Assembly: GCF_030463565.1 (NCBI RefSeq)
Contig: NC_134643.1
Location: forward strand, 17,559,606 to 17,623,605
Source of the DNA: Pelecanus crispus
Taxonomy: Eukaryota > Chordata > Aves > Pelecaniformes > Pelecanidae
Reading direction: 5' to 3'
Length of the DNA: 64,000 nt
The notes under the pieces were generated by a model, which did no database searches, had not been told where the DNA came from, and saw only the letters and a program-made list of their open reading frames with translations. Below are positions 22,661 to 33,892 of the stretch, one piece after another. The stretch's first letter is position 1; each line of letters starts with the position of its first letter. The position numbers and the translations under genes were made by a program.

Positions 22661-25600
22661 GCAGGTTTCCACATTTTTGGACAATGAGAAATAGTGCTTT
22701 CCCTGCTAAGTAAGCTACCATGCTGCAATGGCCTCATGATGCAAAGCTGTATTTAAGGTTCGTGTCAGATTTATAGTGGGACAGACATCTACAGCAATAA
22801 GTAAAATAAAAGTTACTGAGTTTGAAAAGTTGGATGAAACTAAGCTTTAGATAACAATGAAGAATAACTAATTTGCATCATTAAGATTCTCTACCTGGAA
22901 GGACTACTAAGACAAGGCCTAATACAGAAGTTAGAATGTTAGAATCATAGAATATTTAGTTTAAAAAATCTTTAATTTGAAAAGGGATGATAAAGCAAGT
23001 TTTGAAGCATGACTCCTAAAATTTCCTTGCTCTACTGAGTTCCTGTGACGCGAGTGGCTTCTCAGCCAATGCTATGCCAAGGCGAGGGTTAGTCTCATAA
23101 AAGGTAAATTCAAGATTAATGATGGAGCTAAGAAAACAATGCCGAGTTACAGTTCAACAAAAGCTGAGTGACCCTTTCTGATGCACACTTCACAATCCAG
23201 TTCTTGGGATCCAGGTGGCACTGAGGAGGATGCCTGTGTTAGGAGTCTGCTTCTACAAGATGTCAGGCAGCAGAGGAATTTAATTCCATATTGAATTCAT
23301 GGGCTGGTTCTTGGAATTAGGTATGCTGCAAGGCTAAAACTGCACTGAGGGTTAGGATCAGTACGTCTTCAGTAATTATGTGTAAAGAATTTATCCTTGT
23401 GTTAGGGGCCCAAGCTTGCTCTTCATAAAGATTAATACTAAAGCACATATAATATTCTTCCAAAAGGCTTTTAAAAAGTAGAAACATTTTAAAAGTGCAA
23501 ACCTTTTAAGAGCCTTGCCCTTTTAAAGGGTTATTTATGTTTCTTGGGAAACACATAAACTGGACTAAAAATATATTTTGTAATCAAACTTCTTCTAAAT
23601 TTACTGTATAATTCTACATAGCTATGCTAATTATATCATTATGAAAAGATACACCAAAACTGTAAATGACTAAGGACCTGAATATATAATATTTAAAGTG
23701 TAAAATTAATTTGTACTGAATTATCTGTTAAACTCAGGAGGGTTAATTAGTTCATTGTTCATTTCTGTTCTGTTGACCTCCTATAAGGATGAATTTGGCC
23801 TAGGTTGTTTAATTTTCTGTAATGATTTAGATATCCAATATGTTTTAGAATCATTCTTTTTCTAATTTTTCTCTTAGTCATGCAAAGTAAGATTAATTTA
23901 CCATTTTTAAAGCTACTGAATTAGTAAATTTAATTTTTTGGTGTTTATAGTTAAATTCTAAATCAAATATATAAATATGAAATGAGGAACCACTATACAA
24001 ATAAATGATCTCTTTTTTTATTTCAGGGAGCTTTGTGTTTACCTCTGAGGAAAATTCAGTATGCAATCCATGTGACTATTTTAAAAACCTGTCATTTACT
24101 TTAGCTTTACATTTGTTTTAGCATTTTTGGTGTTTTTTTTTTTTTCGTCCACAAAATAATTGAATTGTTCATGAAGTTACTTTCTCAGCTTTGATAAATG
24201 CTGGTTGTGCTGGCAGCTGGCCAGCATCTTTTTGCAGAATAACTTTAACACAACTGTGCTATGGTTACCTAAATAGTAGGATAATTTTCATAGAATTCTT
24301 GCTACTGTGACTCTGGAATGTATGCTGCTGGTATCTGGCAATTGCCACAAATTAATTAGTTCTTTATTTTTGAGGATGAATGTTTATTCCACAGTTGGAT
24401 AAATAAAGTGTATGAAGTCACTTTAGGAAAAAAAAAAAATTATCAAGATGCAAGACCTTTCTAAAAAGAAGAGGAAACAAAAGGTCCTCATTTATTGCAG
24501 ATACAGAATCAGAAGTCCTGACAGACATCAGCACAGTTCAGACTATGGTACTGATGCAGTTTAATCTTTCATATTCTGTTAAGTAACAGACTCTAATTTA
24601 CCTCCCATTTGAGAAATATTGTGCAATTCTAAGTGGTATTTTAAAAATGAAAATAAGTAATGGATTAGGTCTCATTTGAATAATTTGTGGATATGAATAA
24701 GTACATTGAGACAGCAGAATGTGACATGTAGGAAAACAGAAATATCGTTACTTGTACGAAAAGTACACAGGCAAAGAAATAGTACAATAAATCCTCCAAA
24801 CTCAGCAAATGTTAGGTGCAGGCTTACACCTCACTTAAGTCAGAAAGACTGCTGCTGCCCAACAACACAGTTATGAATTCAAGCATACGGTTAAATGCAT
24901 TCCTGCATTAGTGCCACAGTTGTTCTGGAAGATAGTCAGACTCATTACATTATTTGGGCTACAAATTTTCAGCCTCATTAAAACCCTAATTGCTTGAATG
25001 TTGCCATGAAATGAGGAAGATCTGATGGACAGTGTTCCCAAAAGACAACCCACATGCTGTCGACTGTTTGTTTAAGGTATTTTAATGTCATGGAAAAGAA
25101 TATAAAATTAAAATTCATGAAAGATGGAATAAATGATGATGGAAAAATAAGAAATATTTTTTTAAATTCACTTTGCCCGTCCGAGGTCCTTTTCTGTTTG
25201 TACGAAAGAAAGAGAAACAACTCTGAAGTTCTCATTTATTTCTTCGCTAGATATTTTAGTGAGTTGCTAAATGTCATTACTATAAGTCACACTGCCTTTT
25301 TGATAGTTCATTAATAATGCAGAATCAACCTATATCATAAATTAATGTTTGGCAACTGGGACTATAACTGTCATTATAAAATGCAATCAAAATAAATGCT
25401 GTAAAGTAGGAAAATTTAGTTCATAGATATAAATGAGTCACAGGTGATTAAAATCAGCTTCTCAGAGAGTTAGTGTATTCACTTTGGAGCTTGCTTCTGG
25501 TAAATGGGAAGAAAAAGAAGACTTTGCCCTTCAGTAACTGTAATTCTTCAAAACATTTTGTGTACAAGGACTTCACGTCTGCTGCAGAGGCCTCCCAGCT

Positions 25601-28600
25601 GTGTACGCGATAGCCAGGCTTCCACCCCGTACTGAGGGGCAGAGCAACCCAAACCATGGCACATCTCCTTCCCTGCCCAGAAACCTGGTGTCTATGCACC
25701 GGGAGAGAAAAAAACTACTGGCTGCATACAACCCAACCACACTGAGTAGCTCAGAAAATAACATTTACTCTAAAACGATAAACTTTGAGTATCTGAACAA
25801 AAAGACCTTACTGCTGTAGGCATTTTCTGGAGGTGAAAGCCAAAGTGGTTTAACAGATCAAAGTCTGCTTTGCCAGACTGAGCATCTCTTCTTAAAGATC
25901 CTATCAAGGAATAATGATTGCTAATTGTGGGAGTGGAGGTTTTTAATAGTACCCCTAGTATTTCAGTTACTGTTGCTTGAATCTTTGTAGGTCAAGACAT
26001 AAAATCAATTGCAGAAGCCAAATCAACATCGTAGATGGTACTGATAGGGTCTGTGATCCACTCAGAAAATCTTTCACCTGGAAAATAGAGGATGTTTTAT
26101 ATCCTCTCACAATTTCACAAATCTTTCCAGACATAATTCCTTCTCTACCCAGAATCCAGATGATAGGACCCCATTGTGTGGGAGAGGCTTGCACTTTCTG
26201 GTTCCACATCTAACCCTGGGTTATCAGATACGACAGAGAGCCTTAAGGACCTGTGAAGATTTTCCTCTATGAAAGTATAGTCATGTTCTCTTTATGTCCA
26301 AAGGGCATTTGTCGGTTTCTCCCACAAAAGAAGTGTAATCTTGGGGAAAAAATAATCAAGAAGTGAATGAAGTACTTAACATAAAAATCAAACACAGCTT
26401 CCAAAATGAATTTGGGACAGAGCTTCAGTGTAAGCCTGGCTGCATGAAAAAATAGTACATGGGTGGGGGACCTGGCAACATGCTGGGAAGGAATGCAAAT
26501 TCTTTGAAGGAATACAAAAACACCCACCACTTTTTTTCAAAATGATGAAGCAATAGACATGGTATGGGCACATATGGTGACAGGTTTTTAAAAATTCCAC
26601 TATCTTGGCTTACACTGAGAAATTCATGAAAGAAACTGTTAAAAATCAATTGACAGAAAAGTTTGGGTTTGCTCCTTGCTGGCTATTTAAAACATACAGT
26701 GTTACCAACTCCACTGAGATCCTCTGGGAAGCTGAAATGATATGTGAACCTGATATATCATCCAGATTATATATGTGCGTTTCAGTGTGTGACTATTGAC
26801 AGGCAGCGGGTCCAACACTTACCCAGATTAGTCCAGCTTATCACCCTCATGTACCCATTTGTCTGAATATTTACTGGTAGGTAATTGGTGCAATTGGTGC
26901 TGCGTGATGAAATCTGTGGTGGAGTCTACACTCAAAGATTAAATCTGTGACTATTTTGGCAGAGATATTGATTTCTTCCATGCTCTAAACAGTGTGAGCT
27001 GAAGTGTCCTCTATGGTATTAGGAAATGAAGTCGTGTGCATAAGTAATGAAAGGCACAACCTGACTGATGTCCATCAGGAGAGATGGTTCAAACATAGCA
27101 GTTTGGGTATTGCTGCTCTTGGGTTCAGAATTGCTGTAATGAATTTTTTTTTTTTTTCCTGAAAGAACTGAGTTTGACTGTAGTTGCAATGAAGAAAATA
27201 ATTGGAAACCATACCTATTCACTGTACAGGCTGAGCGTGCTAATTTCTTCTGAATTAGCTAATTCACAAAGCAAGTTTTACATATGAAGACTTTGCCTCC
27301 AAAGATGTGTTGCTAACAGTGGTAGTGATTTTATGAACACCCTGGAGGCAGGCTGAGCGAAAAGAAGTGGGTAGAGATTAGGCAGAGAAAAAAACTGTGA
27401 AGTATATTATTCCTAAAATATTTGTAATACTCACTTATTTTCTGCAAAACAGCTGATATTTCTTAGAAAAATGAAAGGCATAGAGGTCAGTAGGCATGGC
27501 ACGGAAGGATAGAAAAAAATAATTCCAATCTTCAAGGGTAGTCCAAGAACATGGGAAGTGGCTGAAGAGAAAGAAGTAGATTTCCTCTTCTGAAATTAAG
27601 ATACTTTCCTTAAGTGCTCAACTAATCTTGTAATGAACGTGTTGAGGTTTCATTTTGGGGCTGTCTGATGTTATGTTCATTGAAAGGAAAATCCTTGACT
27701 GTTATTTAGACTTCTCAAAATAAATTGTATGCAGACAATCTTTTTGTCACCATCCTTGCTGCCATGCTAAACACTCTTAGTTTAGCAGCACCTGAAATTG
27801 CTGCCATGAACTAGTCATGAGTTGGCTTTCTAGAAAAATGGCTTTAAATGCATCCCTACATTTTTCTGGCAACCCGTCCAGAAATTAAATCAGTCTGGCC
27901 TACGGCACAGTTGCAGGTGTATGAATAATATTTCTTTATTCAAAAAGACCTAATCAGTTTGATTTCTTGTTCTTTAAAATGAAATCTGAACTGTAATCTG
28001 ACTTCATTGACTGCTAAAAACTAGTGCTAAAAATACTCCCAAATCACATGCTTAGAACTCGAGATCCATGCTACATGCTTCCCTCTGAGATGAGAGCCAG
28101 AAAACGTGCTCACTAGATCTAAAATTGCTCTGTCCATAGGTGTAGAGACCTTACTATGCAGTACTAAGTGTAAGTCATGAAATGGATTCCATGATGATTC
28201 CTGGATGACTCTGAGAGTGCTTCAGGCACCTTTGCCATTTCGAAGAGCTCTTGAACAAACAGAAAACTGTGACAGGAACTCATGCTACCACTACTTAACT
28301 TAGAAAGGCTGTGCTGATCCTATGGAAGAATGCTTTCCTTTGGATGTGGAAGGAAGGGGCCTTATGGTTGTGCTGATGATGATCTGTCTCTTCTGGCCTG
28401 CATCAAGATGGAAGAAAGCTTGAAATAATCCAGGAAACTTTTATCTTGTGCTACAGGTGCTTTGATAGATAACATAGCCAGTTTTAGTGTAGATAACACA
28501 GTGAGATGTGAATATTTGTTGGATAGCTATCCTTTGTGTCTTTGGAGAGGGGAAGTGGTGTTTATACTTAGTGATTTTATTCTGCATGGAATCAGTAGGG

Positions 28601-31126
28601 AGGTATACAAACGCATTACTAACTTTGTCATGGTAGAGAAATGGTGAAATTGTTAGCTGTCTCTGCACTGATGACTCACTAACTTCCTCATGCTTATGCC
28701 ATGGTGACAAGGTGCTCTTTTCTCCTGCAGACAGCATGGATATGTTTCAAAGGCTTTGAAACATAGGCCTAGATACTTTTTATTGAAGAATGTATTCTCC
28801 TTGACACTTGTGAGACTGCAGACATAAGCCCTTGAAAAACTAGTATTTAAAGTGAAAACCTTGAAGGAGTGGAGATTTCTTCTTTATGTCTAACCTCTGA
28901 GTCAGACAGCTCCTTTAGACTTCACTATCACAAAAACAGAGCTTCATCAGTATTTTTGTGTTTTGAAAGCAGATTACAAAATCACAGAGTTATAGGAGAT
29001 AATTTGTACTAGAAGAATGAAGGCACTAAACACATCCATCAGCATGTTGTCTCACGGATGGTTTTTAAAGCCTGTGGTTTGGATTCAGCTATGGTGCTTG
29101 CTGATGGTTCCAGTAATGATGGTGGCACTGATGGTTCCACCTGCCCTAGCAAATGCTAAATGCCTCGTCTTTGGTCAATGGATTAAAACACTCAGCAATA
29201 GCAAAGAAAGAGGAAGCTTAGTAATCAGAGGCAGGAAAGAAAGATATAACAATTCTCAAGCCGCAGTGTGTATTAGGACATTGGCATTGTTTCAGTGCTA
29301 TGTTCAGCTATCAGAAAGGACCAAGTTCATTCTTTAGGCTCTTGAAAGAAACAGTTTGACAGTAGCTAGTATAAAAAGATGGTAGTTAGTGGATGTTAAT
29401 TAAGATAATTACTGAACAAATACTTGAGGAAGAACCAGGGAATATTGTATGTTCATCACAAATCCAAACTTAGTAAGCAGTGTTTTGGTTGTCATGAAAA
29501 TGTATTGTGTTATAGTTGCAGTTGTTTTGTTCCAATAACGCTGAAGCTCACTTCTAAGCTCACTCCTATACTCATCCACATATTCTTTCACATCTACAGA
29601 TGAATAGATGCCATTTCCAGCTCCTTAACTTCCTACAGAACAGTTTGTGTTGGTTTTGCATGTGCGGTTTTTTTAGGAGTGCAAAGATTGAATCATAAGA
29701 CTTCTTGTCTTGAGATGTCCAGTTAATGATCTACAAGGCAGAAAGCTGATGGGGTGGAGGGGAGTAATCGGTGTTTGCCTCCTGTGGCATTCGGGTACAA
29801 TTATACTGCTGAAACCTGGAAGCAGTGATGTTTTAAAGCAATCATTCAGTTACACATTACAGCTATTCTGGAATCTGTAGCTTGTTCATAGTTTATGCTG
29901 TCATTACTGCAAGTATATCCCTCATTCCTTAAATTAGGTTGCACATACTGAAACAAGTTATGTAGATATCCGATAATTAGCAACAGCTGACCACAATAAA
30001 GTAACAATCACAAAAGAAAGCGAGGAAAATATGTCCTGCTCTCCACTGCAAAATTTTCACAGAATTAATGATCACATTCAAATGTCAGCATAGCATATAC
30101 AACACACAGCCCTGATGTTTCTTTCACACTGTAAACTGATAGCTATTTTGTACATAAATTCCAGATACTGTCCTAATACTTAGGCATTGTTCCAGTCCCC
30201 ACACCTCAGTGCCCTTGAAGAATAAGCAAATACGAGATGCCTCTCTGGAATGATAATAATGTACATTTAGCCCCATTGGTGCATATCTTTTAACTATCCC
30301 TCATTTTAGTTTTAGTTTCTCTCTTTCCCATATAAATCACTCCCAGTGCCTGACAACTATGTACTTACTCTAAACCAAAGTCAAAATAGCTGTGCCTGTA
30401 TAAGCTTGAGAGAAGATGGATATCACCCCAGCAACACTGAAGACTTGAATTTCCTTAAATCCTCCATTATTTTCTAAGGATGCTCTCTTTATGGAATCAC
30501 CAATAACCAACTATTTCCATTTTTCTAAGCAAAAGAAAACATTAAGATCAGATAAAACAAAAATTATCAAATCAAACCCCCACCATATCAAAGCAGTGAT
30601 CTAAAGCGGATTAGTAGGGAAGGATGTAAGATCATATCACACTTACATGATATATTTTTAAGTTACCCATGTCTATAGTTATTATAATAGTTGTATAACA
30701 TATAGTAATATATTATAGTTATTATAATGACTATTCATGCCTTTTAAGTTATTCATGCCATGCCCTGTGGGATCTGCTCATTATGTTTAGATTTTTACAG
30801 TAGATTATAAAAGAGGGGGGAACAATATTATAATACTGAAAAAGAGTTTTAATTTTCTCCTAAAAACTGTTCTTTAGTTTTTAGTCATCTAATACCCTAT
30901 TTGTACTCAGCATTAGCTGCTCAAGACACCAGTGGTCCTTCACCCACCCCTTCATGCTACTGAATAGGCAAAGATAAGAGTGAACTAAACTTGCCTTTGT
31001 TTTTTTTAGCAATTTCAGCTGTAGGCTTACTGGTGTGGCTGCCTGCAGACACACCTAGAATACTTGTGAAGGTACGTGGCTTCTTGCCTGTACCAAAAAC
31101 TTCAAACAGGCTAATCCATCCATTAG
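22661..31126. other. Intergenic AT-rich stretch, no recognisable gene
   Basis: A long AT-rich stretch with only short open frames (longest 106 codons at 29017-29337, not recognised). It includes an AT-rich tract at about 30650-30740 (TTATTATAATAG-like). I see no retroelement with clear ends here and no exon with convincing coding potential. Confidence 0.5.
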
Positions 31127-31131
31127 GAGGA
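31127..31131. other. Target-site duplication GAGGA (left)
   Basis: Exact match to 31727-31731 on the other side of the LTR. Confidence 0.9.
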
Positions 31132-31726
31132 TGTCGTGGCTTAACCCCAGCCAGCAACTAAGCTCCACACAGCCGCTCACTCACTCCCCCGCAGTGGGAT
31201 GGGGGAGAGAATCGGAAGAGTAAAAGTGAGAAAACTCGTGGGTTGAGATAAAGACAGTTTAATAGGTAAAGCAAAAGCTGTGCGTGCAAGCACAGAATGG
31301 ACAAGGAATTCATTCATCGCTTCCCATCGGCAGGCAGGGGTTCAGCCATCTCCAGGAAAGCAGGGCTTCATCATGTGTAATGGTTACTTGGGAAGACAAA
31401 CGCTATCACTCTGAACATCCCCCCTTCCTTCCTCTTCCCCCAGCTTGATATGCTGAGCATGATGTCATATGGTGTGGGATATCCCTTTGATCAGCTGGGG
31501 TCAGCTGTCCCAGCTGTGTCCCTTCCCAGCTTCTTGTGCACCCCTAGCCTACTCGCTGGTGGGGTGGGGTGAGAGGCAGAAAAGTCCTTGACTCTGTGTA
31601 AGCACTGCTCAGCAGTAATAAAAACATCCCTGTGTTATCAACGCTGTTTTCAGCACAAATCCAAAACATAGCCCCATACTAGCTACTATGAAGAAAATTA
31701 ACTCTATCCCAGCTGAGACCAGGACA
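31132..31726 (-). mobile_element. Solo LTR of an endogenous retrovirus (family B relative), minus orientation
   Basis: This 595-base element has TGTC...GACA ends and an exact 5-bp duplication, GAGGA, at 31127-31131 and 31727-31731. Read on the minus strand it begins TGTCCTGGTCTCAGCTGGGA and ends AAGCCACGACA, clearly related to the LTRs at 32256 and 46356 but a different subfamily. A matching ATTAAA poly(A)-type signal lies before the shared CTCAACCC segment. It has no internal genes. The duplication length fits ERVL-type integration. Confidence 0.9.
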
Positions 31727-32255
31727 GAGGAAATACTTTGGTGATAAATTGCTTTCTGTTCAACAACCAGGCGAGAAGGAAAACAAACAAAATAAAATTC
31801 AGGTGATACCTTCCTGAAAACGGAGGCAGAAGATTAGAAGTAGGGCGTGAAGTTAGAAGGTTATGAACAAAAATATCAGTGATATCTTCCTTGAGTTTCT
31901 GCCACTAAAGTTACGTTTCAGACATGTGCTGCGCACAGGGAGTATACGTCCTGTAAATAAGACCGCATTACTCTCTTCTCTATTCCCACTGCTTAATCCG
32001 TTGGCTAGGAGCCAAACAGGTCTCTACATTCAAGTTCTCTGTCAGTCATTATTTTGATGTACTTACTACCTGAGATCATGCATTGAACTTGAATTACACC
32101 AACAAGAATTTAGAAATGAAATTAAAAAATGAATGTATTCTGACAAGCCTTTTGGCTTTACAGTTACATTTGTCTTTGATAAATAAACGCATTGAACTGC
32201 GTTGTCTCTATGTGTAGAACCATAAACAGAGTAGTAGGGGATTTTTGTACAGGGT

Positions 32256-32823
32256 TGTCCTGGTTTTGGCTGGGATAGAGTTAATTTTCTTCCTAGTAGC
32301 AGGCACAGTGCTGTGTTTTGGTTTTAGTAGGAGAAGAATGTTGATAACACGCTGATGTTTTTAGTTGTTGCTAAGTACTGCTCATGCTAGTCAAGGACTT
32401 TTTCAGCTTCCCATGCTCTGCCAGGTGCACAAGAAACTGGGAGGGGGCACAGCCAGAATAGTTGACCCAAACTGACCAAAGGGCTATTCCATACCATATG
32501 ATGTCATGCTCAGTATAGAAACTGGGGGGGGTTGGCCAGGGAGCAGCGATCGCTGCTCGGGGACTGTCTGGGTATCGGTAGGCGGGTGGTGAGCAATTGC
32601 ATTGGGCATCACTTGCTTTGTATATTATTATTACTATTATTATTATATTGTTATTATTATTATTTTACTTTATTTTATTTCAATTATTAAACTGTTCTTG
32701 TCTCAACCCAGGAGTGTTTCTCACTCTTACTCCTCCGATTCTCTCCCCCCATCCCATCGGGGTAGGGGGAGTGAGCGAGCGGCTGCGTGGTGCTGAGCTG
32801 CTGGCTGGGGCTAAACCACGACA
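32256..32823 (+). mobile_element. Solo LTR of an endogenous retrovirus (family B), plus orientation
   Basis: This 568-base element has TGTCC...CGACA ends and an exact 5-bp duplication, AGGGT, at 32251-32255 and 32824-32828. It is nearly identical to 46356-46926: roughly 185 consecutive bases in the first half match exactly, and differences elsewhere are about a dozen scattered substitutions plus length change in the TTA repeat. Visible parts are an 18-base perfect palindrome at 32541-32558, a (TTA)n tract around 32625-32665 and an ATTAAA signal near 32685. It carries no coding sequence. It ends about 0.5 kb upstream of the copine CpG island and points toward it. Confidence 0.92.
32541..32558. 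repeat. 18-base perfect palindrome in LTR
   Basis: GAGCAGCGATCGCTGCTC equals its own reverse complement. The same palindrome is intact at 46641-46658 in the sister LTR, although bases just beside it differ. Confidence 0.95.
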
Positions 32824-32828
32824 AGGGT

Positions 32829-33290
32829 TTGGGGTGATATCCTACGATCTTTGACCTGCCCTTCATACTGTGCGACTACAGACGTGGCGTCTAATTTGGC
32901 TGTGCCTTACCTTCCCAACCGTGACATGGGGATGGTAGCAATTCCATCTCTCATCAAACGGCCATGACGAGAAATGAATACCGGGGGCTCCTTAGATGCC
33001 ACGATAATGGATACCAATTAAATGCATGAGAAATAAGATGACGGGGCTGTTTGGATTATTGTGAATTATTATGAACCGATTCAGTGCGACTGAATTAGTG
33101 GTCTTTTAAAAAAAAACAGGCAAGGGCCTGCGCAAGTACACGAGAGGGTGAACGTCACGTTCTTCAATGTGTTACTTAAAGCATGTCATAGCCAAGGTAA
33201 ACCCACGTGCCGCCCTCAAGTCCCTTGAAATAACAATTACTGTTCTCTGTGCAAGGGCAATTAACATGGACCTCTCATTCTCTGGGCTTG
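32829..33290. other. Spacer between LTR and CpG island
   Basis: Ordinary AT-balanced DNA with nothing recognised. It may hold distal promoter elements of the copine gene. Confidence 0.4.
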
Positions 33291-33510
33291 TTTTTAAATT
33301 TTCGCGTTCGCGCCCACTCTTCGGAAGAGCAGCCAGCCCGCCCGCCCACCCCGCGGCCCCTCTTGCCGCGCCCCCTGGCGGCGCGGAGGCCGCCCGCTCG
33401 GCCGCGGAGCCGCCTCGCCCCGTCCCTGCCCCGTCCCGCCGGGCGGCAGCCGCCGCTCCCCGAAACGTCCCCGGTGTTCGCTGCTGCCCCGTCCTCCCCG
33501 GGGGGGGACT

Positions 33511-33582
33511 CCGGGGCGACAGCGGGGCAGGTCGGCGGCGGGGCGGCCGCCCCGCCGCCGACCTGCCCCGCTGTCGCCCCGG
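33511..33582. repeat. Perfect 72-base palindrome in the CpG island
   Basis: Two 36-base arms with no spacer are exact reverse complements, centred between 33546 and 33547 (GGCGG|CCGCC). I checked pairing base by base out to C33511-G33582; the next pair (33510/33583) does not match. It is almost entirely G+C. The centre includes a NotI-type GCGGCCGC. Confidence 0.97.
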
Positions 33583-33615
33583 CCGTCGGGCACCCCGCGC
33601 GGCTCCCGCTCGCGG

Positions 33616-33623
33616 TGACGTCA
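33616..33623. promoter_or_regulatory. Consensus cAMP response element (TGACGTCA)
   Basis: A full 8-base CRE sits inside a 12-base palindrome (GGTGACGTCACC), 193 bases upstream of the proposed start codon. CREs bind CREB/ATF dimers and are common in CpG-island promoters. Actual binding is an inference. Confidence 0.7.
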
Positions 33624-33815
33624 CCGCCCCGCTCCCGCCTCAGCCGGCGGCGGCAGCCCCGGGGCGGCGGCGTCGCGCTGTGGAGGGCGGCTCGGCACCG
33701 CCTCTTGCCCTCCCTCTCCGCCGGCCTCCTCCCTCCCTCCTTGCGCTGCCCCATGTTCGGGCTGGAGAAGCCGGCGGGGCGGCAGAAGCCCGGCAGGAGT
33801 GGTGGGTTTCCGAAC

Positions 33816-33892
33816 ATGGCGTCCGTGGGGGATTTTAACGCCCTCAGCTCCAGCATCCCGGCCACCAAGGTGGAGCTCTCCGTGTCCTGCAG
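33816..33892 (+). CDS. CPNE8: Copine-8 exon 1, coding part
   Basis: ATG at 33816 has a strong Kozak context (A at -3, G at +4) and starts MASVGDFNALSSSIPATKVE, running to ...LSVSC plus two bases of an Arg codon, then donor GTACGG at 33893. Copines begin with a short variable lead and then [IV]PATKVE...VSCRNLLD, which this matches. Copines are cytosolic, Ca2+-dependent phospholipid-binding proteins with two C2 domains and a vWA-like domain, and move to membranes when calcium rises. The frame is also open upstream, and an in-frame ATG at 33753 would add 21 residues, but its context is weak (C at -3, T at +4). The lead differs from the longer mammalian CPNE8 lead as I remember it; the 'MAS' start recalls CPNE5. 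Confidence 0.85.

Noticed and set aside
32597-32854. Frames of 64-85 codons rich in Ile/Tyr/Leu, like a membrane segment
   Set aside because: They are translations of the LTR's TTA repeat and adjoining LTR sequence; the same frames recur in the sister LTR at 46.7 kb.
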